Positions 44,060 to 53,167 of a DNA stretch of 64,000 bases are shown piece by piece. The notes under the pieces were generated by a model. The model searched no databases, was not told the origin of the DNA, and saw only the letters and a program-made list of their open reading frames with translations. This stretch comes from Bacillus sp. ZZV12-4809 (GTDB lineage: Bacteria; Bacillota; Bacilli; Bacillales; Cytobacillaceae): positions 39,979 through 103,978 of the forward strand of contig NZ_VCRN01000015.1 in the NCBI RefSeq assembly GCF_009849585.1, given 5' to 3'. Positions within the stretch are counted from its first letter, which is position 1. The number at the start of each line of letters is the position of its first letter. Both the position numbers and the translations under genes were made by a program.

Positions 44060-44087
44060 GTAGTTAAGTTCCTCTGTTCATAAATTT

Positions 44088-44104
44088 AGTTGCTAATAAC
44101 AACT
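44088..44104. promoter_or_regulatory. Candidate MarR operator
   Basis: AGTTG-N7-CAACT near the expected transcription start of the MarR-led operon; MarR-family sites of this form are common. Inference. Confidence 0.55.
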
Positions 44105-44111
44105 TGTTTTC

Positions 44112-44141
44112 ATATTAATTTCATTTTATCTTGTTTGTCAA
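44112..44141 (-). promoter_or_regulatory. Promoter of the MarR/peptide importer operon
   Basis: Minus-strand consensus TTGACA (44141-44136), 18-bp spacer, TAATAT (44117-44112). Confidence 0.7.
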
Positions 44142-44163
44142 CAGAATTTTATGAAAATTCTGT
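44141..44163. promoter_or_regulatory. 23-bp perfect palindrome at the -35
   Basis: ACAGAATTTT-ATG-AAAATTCTGT, perfect 10-bp arms, abutting the -35 of the operon promoter. It could be a second regulator site (for MarR or another protein). Confidence 0.55.
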
Positions 44164-44452
44164 ATAAATGAATCCTATTCCTTATGCTCTTTAATCTTCA
44201 TGGGTTAAGCGCTATCACATAAAAAAAGAAGCGGAAAACAACGGACTTAATCTTTTCTTTTTTACAACTATTGGGGATGATATACTAAACTCATACTTCT
44301 TCTTTTCAATTTATACTAGCACCCAGGCGGGCGTTATTTAACTTTTTAGAACGCACTTTATTCAAGTGATTAAAACTACTGTCGTAGTTAATTTAATCCT
44401 TTGGGTAAAGTGCGTTTGTTGCATTTTCCATTATTTTTTAAGGAAGATTACA
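44164..44452. other. Non-coding gap upstream of a small gene
   Basis: AT-rich; imperfect repeats of an AACGCACTTTA/TAAAGTGCGTT kind at about 44351-44413 can pair and may form a hairpin in the leader of the small gene. No other feature seen. Confidence 0.4.
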
Positions 44453-44680
44453 ATGATCACAAAAAAGTTTTACCGAGTGTTTGATAATTTATTTTTTTGT
44501 AGAAAGGCAACTGAAGCTATTCAAAGTGGGTGGGAAATTAAAGAAAAAATATATGTTAAATATGAAGTCTTTGAGGAATCTAAGGCAGAATTAATAGTTG
44601 GCGGATTAAACTATGGAATACCGGCCGATGAAGTGACTGTTTACATAAATGAAAAAGAATGCCATGCAGGATCTTACTGA
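44453..44680 (+). CDS. Small hypothetical protein
   Basis: A 75-aa protein starting at ATG 44453, with AAGGAAGA eight bases upstream; a longer in-frame start lacks a site. Charged and soluble, mixed helix and strand, no recognised domain. Not assigned. A second short frame with similar base content lies downstream, so the area may hold decayed small genes. Confidence 0.5.
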   Translation: MITKKFYRVFDNLFFCRKATEAIQSGWEIKEKIYVKYEVFEESKAELIVGGLNYGIPADEVTVYINEKECHAGSY

Positions 44681-44804
44681 AGATTGTTAGGTTGAAATTC
44701 ATTAGGTTTAGCTTAGAAACACTACATAGTAAAGGCAGGGATGAAGAATAATTTTAAAATACCAAACAAGCGCTAGAAGTTATGAAATCAGGTTTAAGCG
44801 GAAA

Positions 44805-44960
44805 ATGAAGAAAGCAGGCTTTTATAATACGGCCAGTGGAGTTACAAACTATATTGTTGATTATGGTAAGAATGCTATTACTGTTAAGACACAAAAAGGG
44901 TGCTCAATTTTAAATAACCAGAGGGCAACTAAGACGTGCTATTACTTTTACATTATTTAA
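44805..44960 (+). CDS. Possible small ORF or gene remnant
   Basis: A 51-codon frame (start MKKAGFYNTASG) open further upstream without a clear ribosome binding site. It reads like coding sequence for about 40 codons and then degenerates. More likely a remnant than a working gene. Confidence 0.25.
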   Translation: MKKAGFYNTASGVTNYIVDYGKNAITVKTQKGCSILNNQRATKTCYYFYII

Positions 44961-45143
44961 TAGAACGATCACTAGAAAGGGATATTGAGAGTTTCTCTAG
45001 CTACTCATCGGCACTCTTTGGAATAATAAATAGAATTTTTCATCTTATTTCCAGGTTATTAAAATTACGAGAGGGGTACCGTTTATCCCTTAAGACACTT
45101 CATTTTGGGCCAGTGGTCTTCACATGTGTTTGTCAAATATATT

Positions 45144-45196
45144 AAACCATAGAAAATGCCTTCTTCAGGGAAAAGGAAGGCATCTTCTGTGGTTTT
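45144..45196 (-). terminator. Terminator after guaC
   Basis: Long stem AAACCATAGAAAATGCCTTC paired with GAAGGCATCTTCTGTGGTTT (a few mismatches), ending the minus-strand guaC transcript. Confidence 0.8.
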
Positions 45197-45209
45197 ATAA
45201 ATTAAGGGA

Positions 45210-46199
45210 TTAAAAAACCCTGTCGCCATTAAAAATCGAATTTTTAACAATCACATAATCAACATGGCGAATGGCTTCCAGCTTGTTGCCGCCCGCATAA
45301 GAAATGGACGACTGGAGATCCTGTTCCATTTCTTTCAGTGTATCTGCTAATGATCCTTTGTGCTCTACTAAAATTCTCTTGCCTTCAACATTCCTCTTTT
45401 CCCCTTTTTGAAATTCAGAAGCTGAGCCAAAGTATTCTTTATAGAGCTTTCCGTCTTTTTCATTCTCAATCGTCTCTCCAGGTGACTCCTCATGTCCAGC
45501 AAATAAGGAACCAATCATTACCATGGTTGCTCCGAATCGAATTGACTTAGCAATATCACCATGGGTGCGAATGCCCCCATCAGCTATAATTGGCTTGCTT
45601 GCAGCCTTTGCACACCAGCGAAGTGCTGCTAACTGCCAGCCGCCCGTTCCAAATCCGGTCTTAATCTTTGTAATGCATACCTTACCAGGTCCAATGCCAA
45701 CTTTTGTAGCATCAGCACCAGCGTTCTCTAATTCTCTGACGGCCTCCGGCGTTCCGACATTGCCGGCAATCACAAAGCTTTGTGGAAGGTGTTTTTTAAT
45801 ATGCCGGATCATTTGGATGACAGCATTAGAATGGCCATGGGCTATGTCGATGGTAATGTAATCGGGTGATAACTTTTCCTCCGCAATTTGCTTTATAAAT
45901 CCATACTCGCCTTCTTTGACTCCAACACTGATTGAAGAATACAGACCCCGGGCCTTCATATCTTTAATAAAAGTAATTCGCTTCTCCGGTTCAAACCGAT
46001 GCATGATATAGAAATATCCGTTCTCTGCTAAGAATACGGCAATTTTCTCATCTACAATCGTCTGCATATTGGCAGGCACCACAGGAAGTTTAAACACACG
46101 TCCCCCCAGAAGTACTGTTGTATCACATTCTGACCGGCTATTGACAATGCTTTTTGCTGGAATAAGCTGAATATCTTCATAATCGAATACATTTTCCAT
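45210..46199 (-). CDS. guaC: GMP reductase
   Basis: A 329-aa cytoplasmic enzyme of the IMPDH/GMPR family that converts GMP to IMP with NADPH. It has the loop with catalytic Cys in [20 protein letters not shown] (shown as position 170-189), [18 protein letters not shown] for phosphate binding, and lacks the CBS domains of IMP dehydrogenase; the length equals B. subtilis GuaC. TAGGAGGG precedes the start. It fits with the other purine genes here (add, nucleoside hydrolase). No purine riboswitch is visible upstream. Confidence 0.94.
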   Translation of the reverse strand: MENVFDYEDIQLIPAKSIVNSRSECDTTVLLGGRVFKLPVVPANMQTIVDEKIAVFLAENGYFYIMHRFEPEKRITFIKDMKARGLYSSISVGVKEGEYGFIKQIAEEKLSPDYITIDIAHGHSNAVIQMIRHIKKHLPQSFVIAGNVGTPEAVRELENAGADATKVGIGPGKVCITKIKTGFGTGGWQLAALRWCAKAASKPIIADGGIRTHGDIAKSIRFGATMVMIGSLFAGHEESPGETIENEKDGKLYKEYFGSASEFQKGEKRNVEGKRILVEHKGSLADTLKEMEQDLQSSISYAGGNKLEAIRHVDYVIVKNSIFNGDRVF

Positions 46200-46421
46200 T
46201 GTAACCCTCCTATTGTGAAAATAAATCAGATACGTACTTCCTTTGCAAGGATAGGTTTTTCAGTCGGAATTGATCTTATACCAGCAGATAGGGAAAACTC
46301 ATTAAAAAAGAGCTTAGAAAAAGTCTAGCTCAATGGGATAAATCATAGTCAATATCCTAAAATAGGGTTAGATTATATAATAAATTTATAAGATTCAATC
46401 TTTAATCCCATTTAATATGTA

Positions 46422-46820
46422 TTAAAACATCCCATTCCCATTAGGAGATTCCTCCGGTATAGGCTGTCCTACATCCCAAAGTTCAACAATCTTGCCGTCT
46501 TGAAACCGAAAGATATGTACAACTGCTCCGCCAAGGTCCTCAGGGTTTTGCTTTACATGAGAATGAACGGCAACGGTTTCATTTTCCTGGATGGCGAGTT
46601 TAACATCAAGTTTTTTGTTAGGGTTTTGCTTTGCATTCTCTTCCATTGCGAGCATAAGAGATTCTGCATCACCGCGGAAATAGGGATTATGATGGGACAA
46701 AACTGGGCTTACGAAACGCTTGTAGGCTTCACGAACCTGGCCGGATGCCGCGAGCTGCAGAAATGATACTGCTTTCTCTTTCAGTGAAAGGTTCGATGTT
46801 GATTGTGGATCTTTACTCAA
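46422..46820 (-). CDS. SnoaL-like / NTF2-fold protein
   Basis: A 132-aa small protein of the SnoaL-like (NTF2-fold) group: YKRFVSPVLSHHNPYFRGD, ENETVAVHSHVKQNP and VHIFRFQDGKIVELWDVGQPIPE are typical. Related proteins act as isomerases, cyclases or carriers; the substrate is not known. Single gene divergent from an SRPBCC gene. Confidence 0.85.
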   Translation of the reverse strand: MSKDPQSTSNLSLKEKAVSFLQLAASGQVREAYKRFVSPVLSHHNPYFRGDAESLMLAMEENAKQNPNKKLDVKLAIQENETVAVHSHVKQNPEDLGGAVVHIFRFQDGKIVELWDVGQPIPEESPNGNGMF

Positions 46821-46985
46821 TTAAATCTCCTCTTTTCTCATTTATAAATTTAATTGAAGTATAAATTATAGATATCCTAATGACAACATGTACGATAAGA
46901 AGAATCCCTTTTTGTACTATTACTTTATTCTAGAGTGAGCAGTTAATTAATTTATGATATATTTTAGAAAAAAGGAGGCGTTTAC

Positions 46986-47447
46986 TTGAGTATCCATTTT
47001 GAAGTGAAAAGATCTGCTCAGGTTTCTGCACAAAAGGCCTGCCAAGGTTTAATCGACCTTGATTCGGCAAAGGAATGGATGAATGGTCTAATTAAAATAG
47101 AGCGGGAGGGCAGCGGGCCATTAAAAGTGGGAAGTAAGTGGATAGAGACAAGAAAAATGTTTGGAAAAGAAGCTTCTGAACACTTTGAAGTTGTCGAACT
47201 TGACGAACCGAGAAAAATTGTCCTGCGCTGCGATGGAACTAAAGGAACAACAGGAAAAGGAGAATTTATTTTTACATATATAATCACCTCATCAGATGAT
47301 GTTTCAGAAGTTACCCTGCTCGGCGAGATTAAGGGGCTGACAGGCTTTTCAAAGCTATTTGGAAAGATGATGGCTGGAGCCTTCAAGAAAGCATGTGCAA
47401 AAGATTTGGATGCATTAATAAAGTACTTAGAGGAATATGAGCAATAA
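46986..47447 (+). CDS. SRPBCC family protein
   Basis: A 153-aa START/Bet v1-like fold protein (polyketide cyclase/dehydrase type): N-terminal HFEVKRSAQVSAQKA, middle EREGSGPLKVGSKWIETRK and a C-terminal long helix. It binds a hydrophobic ligand in a cavity; the function is unknown. Start TTG 46986 with AAAGGAGGCG. It is followed 20 bp later by a YdeI-like gene, probably co-transcribed. Confidence 0.88.
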   Translation: MSIHFEVKRSAQVSAQKACQGLIDLDSAKEWMNGLIKIEREGSGPLKVGSKWIETRKMFGKEASEHFEVVELDEPRKIVLRCDGTKGTTGKGEFIFTYIITSSDDVSEVTLLGEIKGLTGFSKLFGKMMAGAFKKACAKDLDALIKYLEEYEQ

Positions 47448-47467
47448 ATTCAAAGGAGCAGTTTGTG

Positions 47468-48118
47468 ATGTCGATTGTTGATAAATTAAAGCTTAATAAA
47501 TATAAAAATTTGGCTGTGCTCAACCAGCCTAGTGACTATTCTGTTTTTACTGGATTTAAAACTGCTTTATCAGGTGATCATGATGCCATTTTCATCTTTG
47601 TAGAATCCCTTGAGGAAATGAAAGAGTTTAGCCGAAAAGTGATCGCTGAGGATCACTTGCTTGAAAAAGGATATTTATTTTTCGCTTATCCTAAAAAAGG
47701 AAATAAACGATATGATACATACGTACATAGAGATGCTATTTTTCCGGCAATGAAAGTGGGAGAAGATGGATATGTAGAAAATAGCGATGTGAAATTTTCA
47801 AGGATGGTAAGCATGGATGATGTATTTACGGTTGTAGGATTGAAGCGTGAAAAGAAAAAGGAAAAAAAGTCAGCCGCCCCTAGTCAATGTGTGGCTGATT
47901 ACGAAAATTATGTGAATGATATTGAAAAGATTTTAGCTAAATACCCCAATGAATTAAAGTTTTATCAGGAGCTTACACCAGGTTATCGAAAGGATTGGGC
48001 GCGCTACATTTATTCTGTTAAACAGCAGAAAACCCGTGAGAAGCGTGAAGCCCAAATGGTCGATATTTTATCACAAGGGTATAAATCAGTTGATTTGTTT
48101 AGGCAAAATAAGAAATAA
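47468..48118 (+). CDS. Hypothetical protein with YdeI-like C-terminal region
   Basis: A 216-aa soluble protein. The C-terminal ~70 residues (YQELTPGYRKDWARYIYSVKQQKTREKR) resemble the YdeI/OmpD-associated family; the N-terminal part (SDYSVFTGFKTALSGDHDAIFIFV) resembles DUF3052-type domains. The function is unknown. Start ATG 47468 (or GTG 47465) after AAAGGAGC; ends before a terminator. Confidence 0.8.
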   Translation: MSIVDKLKLNKYKNLAVLNQPSDYSVFTGFKTALSGDHDAIFIFVESLEEMKEFSRKVIAEDHLLEKGYLFFAYPKKGNKRYDTYVHRDAIFPAMKVGEDGYVENSDVKFSRMVSMDDVFTVVGLKREKKKEKKSAAPSQCVADYENYVNDIEKILAKYPNELKFYQELTPGYRKDWARYIYSVKQQKTREKREAQMVDILSQGYKSVDLFRQNKK

Positions 48119-48120
48119 AT

Positions 48121-48174
48121 AGGTTCCTGCCCCAGGTTACTTTAGTAACTAAAAAGGCAGGAATCTTTTTTAAA
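48121..48174 (+). terminator. Terminator after YdeI-like gene
   Basis: Stem TTCCTGCC / GGCAGGAA with an inner GTTAC/GTAAC hairpin and TTTTTT. Confidence 0.8.
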
Positions 48175-48510
48175 ATCCTCGATAATAACAATTAAATATT
48201 CATCAGAAGCAGATTTATCGGCGCGCAGCGTCGGGAATGCTTAACGCCCCGCGATTCACTTAGCATCCTGGGCCGGAAATAAACGAACAAAATTGATAAT
48301 CAAAAATAACATTTAATACGAAAAGAGCATAAAAAAGAATCCCTTTTGCTTGCTCTGGGAGTAGAATTATTTAATTTGGCAGCAGTGAACTAATATGTTT
48401 AATAGGATCCTACTTAACAACTAGTATTTGGTAAAATTTCACTATCGATTCGACAATTTTTATAATATATAAATAATTCGTATTATTCATTCCAAATATT
48501 GCCTCGTAAT
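48175..48510. other. Non-coding gap before the M4 protease
   Basis: Contains a GC-richer patch near 48220-48275 that is unlike its surroundings, and AT-rich promoter-like sequence before 48480 (TATAAT at about 48459). No gene recognised. Confidence 0.45.
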
Positions 48511-48537
48511 CTATAATTTAGAGTATCTAAATTATAG
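48511..48537. promoter_or_regulatory. Perfect 12-bp palindrome abutting the protease RBS
   Basis: CTATAATTTAGA-GTA-TCTAAATTATAG, perfect arms; its 3' end overlaps the AGGAGG ribosome binding site at 48536-48541. It may be a regulator site or a 5' mRNA hairpin; the latter is known to stabilise B. subtilis aprE mRNA. Confidence 0.6.
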
Positions 48538-48549
48538 GAGGTCAAAAGA

Positions 48550-50217
48550 ATGAAAAAAAAGCTGCTTGCGCCTGTATTGCTTTCATCAGCCTTATTGGCA
48601 AGTTCGATCCCGGTTAATGTCTTTGCCCAGCCGGCAGATCCAGCAAAGTATCAGTATGTACAAGCTTCCAAGGAATGGAATGAAAAAGCAAGTGTTCCTT
48701 TATTTGTGAAGGAACGATTTACAGAGAAATTTTCTTCCAGCACTCCCGCGAATGCAATAAATTACTTAAAGAAACATCAGGATCACACAGGTATTAAGAG
48801 TCCGGAAAAAAACCTGAAAGTAAAAGAGGTACAAAAAGACGAGCTGGGCATGACACATGTACGGTTTAATCAGGCAATAAATGGCGTGCCTATAGAAGGA
48901 TCTGAAGTAATTGTTCATTATAATGAGAACAATGAAGTAGTATCCGTCAACGGCAGAGTAAATCAGACAATTGCCGAGGCAGCAGTGAATACGTCTGTGT
49001 CTTTAAAAAGTGATACTGCAGTAAAAACTGCTTTAACAGCTGTCAATGCGCCACAAGAACTTACATATGAGCCAGTTACAGAGCTCGTTGTCTATCCATT
49101 TGAAGGGGAGAATCATACAGCTTATAAAGTAAATGTAAACTTTATGGGAGATGAACCTGGAAACTGGTTTGTGTTTGTAGATGCAAAAACGGGTGAAGTC
49201 ATTGATCAATACAATGGAATCATGCATGCTGAAGAACATAAAACACAAAAAGGATTTGGCAAAGGGGTTAATGGGGACCATAGGGAGCTGCATATTACCA
49301 GGGTGAAAGCAGAGAAATCAGGAACTAAATTTGCTCTAGCGGATTATTCCCATGATAACCTTGATGGAATCTTTACATTTGATTCTAAAAATGATTGGGA
49401 CTCAAATAATGATGCTCTGTATGTCGGGAACTCAGCTGCATTTATAGGGGATTATGACCGCGCTGCAGTTGATGCACATTATAATTCAGAGCGGGTATAT
49501 GAGTATTTCTTGAATGAGCATGGCCGTAATTCGCTGGATGGGGAAGGAATGGCTATCAATTCTTATGTTCATATGGGCACAGATTACAATAATGCTTTCT
49601 GGAACGGCCAATATATGGCATATGGAGATGGGGATGGCGAGTTTTTTATTTCTTTATCAGCCGGCCTTGATGTTGCTGCACACGAAATGACCCACGGGGT
49701 AATCTCTCATACTGCAAACCTTGCATATCGGAACCAATCTGGAGCACTGAACGAGTCATTTGCAGATGTTTTTGGTGTACTTGTTGACGATGAAGACTGG
49801 GAAATGGGAGAAGACATTATGGCGCCTGCTACTAAAGCTGACGGTGTAACGAGATTGCGCAGCTTAAGTGACCCTAATAGTGTTGTAGTGAGTAATCCGG
49901 AAAGAGCCGCATATGGCAGCGGAGTCTATCCAGCTCATATGGATGAATATTACAATATGCCATTAAATGTTGATAATGGCGGGGTTCATGTGAATTCTTC
50001 GATTACTAACCATGCCGCCTACCTGATCGGGCAGGAAGTAGGCAGGGAGAAGCTGGGGAAAATTTATTACCGTGCTTTAACTGTCTATTTAACCTCCAAT
50101 TCTGATTTTAGTGATGCACGCCAGGCGGTTGTTCAGTCTGCCATCGACCTCTACGGGGAAGGCAGCGGGGAAGCTGCTGCTGCGAATGCTGGATTTGATG
50201 CGGTGGGAATCTACTAG
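48550..50217 (+). CDS. Neutral metalloprotease (thermolysin family M4)
   Basis: A 555-aa secreted zinc endopeptidase of the bacillolysin type. Layout: signal peptide 1-26 (VFA-Q cleavage), FTP and PepSY propeptide to about 225, then the mature catalytic domain. Zinc motif HEMTH at residues 378-382 with third ligand E402 (ALNESFADVFG), and the active-site His region NNGGVHVNSS style (DNGGVHVNS). Calcium-binding acid clusters are present. Start ATG 48550 with AGGAGGTC. Single gene with a hairpin over its ribosome binding site and its own terminator. Confidence 0.95.
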   Translation: MKKKLLAPVLLSSALLASSIPVNVFAQPADPAKYQYVQASKEWNEKASVPLFVKERFTEKFSSSTPANAINYLKKHQDHTGIKSPEKNLKVKEVQKDELGMTHVRFNQAINGVPIEGSEVIVHYNENNEVVSVNGRVNQTIAEAAVNTSVSLKSDTAVKTALTAVNAPQELTYEPVTELVVYPFEGENHTAYKVNVNFMGDEPGNWFVFVDAKTGEVIDQYNGIMHAEEHKTQKGFGKGVNGDHRELHITRVKAEKSGTKFALADYSHDNLDGIFTFDSKNDWDSNNDALYVGNSAAFIGDYDRAAVDAHYNSERVYEYFLNEHGRNSLDGEGMAINSYVHMGTDYNNAFWNGQYMAYGDGDGEFFISLSAGLDVAAHEMTHGVISHTANLAYRNQSGALNESFADVFGVLVDDEDWEMGEDIMAPATKADGVTRLRSLSDPNSVVVSNPERAAYGSGVYPAHMDEYYNMPLNVDNGGVHVNSSITNHAAYLIGQEVGREKLGKIYYRALTVYLTSNSDFSDARQAVVQSAIDLYGEGSGEAAAANAGFDAVGIY

Positions 50218-50241
50218 CAGAATTGATAAGATGAAAAAAAG

Positions 50242-50286
50242 ACCTGACCCACACATGTGATTATAACGGGTCAGGTGTATTTTTAT
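50242..50286 (+). terminator. Terminator after the M4 protease gene
   Basis: Perfect 9-bp stem ACCTGACCC / GGGTCAGGT with a T-rich tail. Confidence 0.85.
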
Positions 50287-50411
50287 TATTAAGCTATTGA
50301 AAAACGAGCTTTAAATTCATAGATTAAAAATAAATTTTATGAATAATTTAAAAATGCATTCTTCTAAAAGTCATCCTATGTCATAATATAGGTAATAATA
50401 ATAGCATTTTT

Positions 50412-50473
50412 AAGGTGGAGTCTGTCACAAAGGGGCCCTTATGCCCTTTTGAGGGAGGCTTTTTTATTTGCAG
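50412..50473 (+). promoter_or_regulatory. Possible attenuator leader of the DUF1538 operon
   Basis: AAGGTGGAGTCTGTC, then CAAAGGG / CCCTTTTG pairing, then an alternative GCCC-TTTTGA-GGG(A)GGC hairpin followed by TTTTTT. The two pairings exclude one another, as in attenuators. No known class is recognised. Confidence 0.4.
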
Positions 50474-50546
50474 CATAATTATAAAAACGAAGAAGGTGCT
50501 GTCTATGTATGGTATTAAACTTTAGTTGGAAAGGAATGATCTCTAT

Positions 50547-52043
50547 TTGACTGTATTAATGCCTAAAGTTAAAGAAGTTTTGTATGCTGTTCTCCCCATT
50601 ACCGCCCTCGTAATCATTTTAAATTTGACTATTACCCAATTAGATTCTTTCTTGATTATACGCTTTGTGATAGGGGCCATTTTAATCGTTATCGGATTAT
50701 CTGTTTTCCTGCTTGGCGTGGATATTGGAATTACCCCCATTGGACAGATGATGGGTGCTGGCATGGCAAAAACCAATAAAGTATGGATTGTCATTGCTGC
50801 CGGCCTCGTTCTTGGTTTTATCATCTCAATAGCCGAGCCTGATTTGCACATTCTTGCAGGGCAAATTGAACTGGTTACCTCAGGCCTTATTTCAAAGGGC
50901 TATATTGTCGTTATCGTCTCAATCGGTATTGCCGCTTTGCTTTCTGCAGGCCTTGTGAGAATTGTGTATAACCTTCCTTTATATAAATTATTGACGATCC
51001 TGTACCTTATTATCTTTATACTTGCCATTTTTACATCACCTGAGTTCCTGGCCATTTCTTTTGATGCTTCGGGTGCCACCACTGGAGCCTTGACTGTTCC
51101 ATTTATTTTGGCTCTGGCCCTCGGTGTTTCATCTTTGAAAAAGGATAGCCAGGCTTCTGAACAAGATAGCTTCGGATTAGTAGCCATAGCTTCTACCGGC
51201 GCCATCATTTCAGTCATGATCATGAGCATTTTATCGAAAGCTGATAAAATATCCGGGAGCCTTGAACATCATGACCCTTCTTCGAATATTCTTGGGCCAT
51301 TTTTGAACAAAACACCCATACTTGCAGGTGAAGTGTTTTTGGCCTTGCTACCAATTTTACTAATTTTTTTGCTGCTACAGAAATTGATCTTTAAAATGTC
51401 CAAAAAAGCAGTCCACAAAATAATAAAGGGAATTGTTTTTACTTTTCTGGGCCTTGTCCTCTTTTTAGTAGGGGTAAATGCTGGTTTTATGGATGTCGGC
51501 ACGTCGGTGGGACATAGCATAGCCTCTTTAGACAGTAAAGCATACATTATAATTATAGGTTTTATATTGGGCTTCGTGACCATTTTGGCAGAGCCTGCTG
51601 TTCATGTGTTAACACATCAAATTGAGGATGTAACAAGCGGGTATGTTAAAAGGAAGGTCGTCATGATTTCCCTATCAATAGGGGTTGGGGCTGCCGTTGC
51701 TCTATCAGTGTTAAGAATTATTATTCCTGAGCTGCAGCTATGGCATTATCTTTTACCGGGCTATGCCATTGCGATCACTATGACCTATTTTGTTCCAAAG
51801 CTATTCGTAGGGATTGCCTTTGATTCAGGTGGGGTGGCATCAGGCCCGATGACAGCTACTTTTATTTTAGCCTTTATGCAGGGAGCTGCGGAATCAATAG
51901 AAGGTGCCAATGTATTAAAAGATGGATTTGGCATGATCGCAATGGTTGCGCTGACGCCCCTGATTGCCCTGCAGGTATTGGGCTTTATCTTTAAGCTAAA
52001 ATCCAAAAAAGGGGGATTTGAAAAGGATGCACAGTCACTTTGA
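50547..52043 (+). CDS. DUF1538 membrane protein
   Basis: A 498-aa polytopic membrane protein with an internal duplication: the first half (FLLGVDIGITPIGQMMG, then SIAEPDLHILAGQIELVTSG) matches the second (FLVGVNAGFMDVGTSVG, then ILAEPAVHVLTHQIEDVTSG). Inverted or tandem repeat halves suggest a transporter-like fold. Function unknown. Start TTG 50547, ten bases after AAAGGAA; a TTG at 50526 has no site. It overlaps the tandem P-II gene by 17 bp, so the two are coupled; P-II proteins often gate membrane transporters. Confidence 0.85.
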   Translation: MTVLMPKVKEVLYAVLPITALVIILNLTITQLDSFLIIRFVIGAILIVIGLSVFLLGVDIGITPIGQMMGAGMAKTNKVWIVIAAGLVLGFIISIAEPDLHILAGQIELVTSGLISKGYIVVIVSIGIAALLSAGLVRIVYNLPLYKLLTILYLIIFILAIFTSPEFLAISFDASGATTGALTVPFILALALGVSSLKKDSQASEQDSFGLVAIASTGAIISVMIMSILSKADKISGSLEHHDPSSNILGPFLNKTPILAGEVFLALLPILLIFLLLQKLIFKMSKKAVHKIIKGIVFTFLGLVLFLVGVNAGFMDVGTSVGHSIASLDSKAYIIIIGFILGFVTILAEPAVHVLTHQIEDVTSGYVKRKVVMISLSIGVGAAVALSVLRIIIPELQLWHYLLPGYAIAITMTYFVPKLFVGIAFDSGGVASGPMTATFILAFMQGAAESIEGANVLKDGFGMIAMVALTPLIALQVLGFIFKLKSKKGGFEKDAQSL

Positions 52044-52695
52044 TCATACCGGATTCGAATTAGTCTGTGTTATTGTCAACTTTGGGTCAGGAAGTAAAGT
52101 CCTTCAATCCGCAAAGGCAAATGGTATTTCAGGAGGTACTGTGTTCCTGGGCAAAGGTACTATTCAAAATCGCCTTTTAGAATTTTTTTCTTTAAATGAT
52201 GTAAAAAAGGAAATTGTCCTGATGGTCTCGGATAAAGAAACAGCGAATCAGGTACTAATAGGGCTGGACATGAAATTTAAATTCAGTAAACCGAATCACG
52301 GCATAGCTTTTACTATACCTGTATGTAATGTGATAGGTGCAAGCCGCTGCAGAAGTGAAAATAATAAGCAGGGAAGAGGTGCAGAAAAAGTGATGTATCA
52401 TGCCATTACGGTTGTTGTTGAAAAAGGGAAGGCGGAGTATGTGATTGATGCAGCAGCCGAAGCAGGTTCAAAGGGAGGAACTATCATTAATGCGAGAGGG
52501 TCAGGCATTCATGAAACCAGCAAGATATTTTCAATGGCGATTGAGCCTGAGAAAGAGATTGTGCTGATTCTTTCAGAAGAAGAAAGTACAGAAGGAATTG
52601 TTGCTTCTATAAGGAAAAAACTTAAAATTGACGAACCTGGCAATGGAATCATATTTATACAAGAGGTCAGCAAAACGTACGGATTATATAAGTAA
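52027..52695 (+). CDS. Tandem P-II (GlnB-like) domain protein
   Basis: A 222-aa protein with two P-II-like domains at about residues 10-100 and 118-216. Each has the opening strand (FELVCVIVNFGSG; AITVVVEKGKAEYVIDAA) and GGT-IxxARG/GxG loop pattern (GISGGTVFLGKGT; GGTIINARGSG). Classical P-II is 112 aa and trimeric, sensing ATP/ADP and 2-oxoglutarate; a two-domain chain would give a different assembly. The T-loop tyrosine is not obvious. Start ATG 52027, ten bases after GGGGGA, inside the DUF1538 gene. Likely controls the DUF1538 protein. Confidence 0.85.
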   Translation: MHSHFDHTGFELVCVIVNFGSGSKVLQSAKANGISGGTVFLGKGTIQNRLLEFFSLNDVKKEIVLMVSDKETANQVLIGLDMKFKFSKPNHGIAFTIPVCNVIGASRCRSENNKQGRGAEKVMYHAITVVVEKGKAEYVIDAAAEAGSKGGTIINARGSGIHETSKIFSMAIEPEKEIVLILSEEESTEGIVASIRKKLKIDEPGNGIIFIQEVSKTYGLYK

Positions 52696-52744
52696 ATGGC
52701 CGCCGATATGGACATCAGAAGTAAGTTAAAAGGAGGCAGAAAAT

Positions 52745-53047
52745 ATGAATATCTTTTTTGCAGTCACAGTATTAATCTACACCATGCTTCTCATTTTCAC
52801 ATACGGCTTTGCCATTTTAACTGATTTTCAGGAAGATAAAGGGGAGGAAATCTTTGACAGGGCTTTTAAGAACGCCTATGTGATCCTTCTCTTTGGCCTT
52901 CTCATTATTTACACTCTGATCCAGCATCCGCATATTCCCATGGATTCAGGTAAGACATCTTATCTCTTGCTTGCAAGCAAATTTCTATCTCTGATGACAC
53001 TTGGAGTCAGCCTATTTATTTTCAGCCGGAAAAATTACAGCCTATAA
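52745..53047 (+). CDS. Small membrane protein in the DUF1538/P-II operon
   Basis: A 100-aa protein with three hydrophobic helices (about 2-24, 47-62, 75-93). No family recognised. AAAGGAGG precedes ATG 52745, 49 bp after the P-II gene on the same strand, so it is probably part of that operon, perhaps a partner subunit. Function unknown. Confidence 0.75.
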   Translation: MNIFFAVTVLIYTMLLIFTYGFAILTDFQEDKGEEIFDRAFKNAYVILLFGLLIIYTLIQHPHIPMDSGKTSYLLLASKFLSLMTLGVSLFIFSRKNYSL

Positions 53048-53167
53048 AGATAAAGGTGTCTGGCTTATCCTGATGCTCGTGATAATTAATTTATTAAATC
53101 GTTTAAAAAACTGCCATAAACTGTATAATTAAAGGTGTATAAGAGATTACAGTTCAAGGAGGAGAAT

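Noticed and set aside
44936..45145. 69-codon frame after the small ORFs
   Set aside because: No ribosome binding site and no protein-like features; stop-free by chance in AT-rich DNA.
46200..46421. Purine riboswitch before guaC
   Set aside because: Searched by eye for ATATGG and TCTACC on the minus strand; neither is present.
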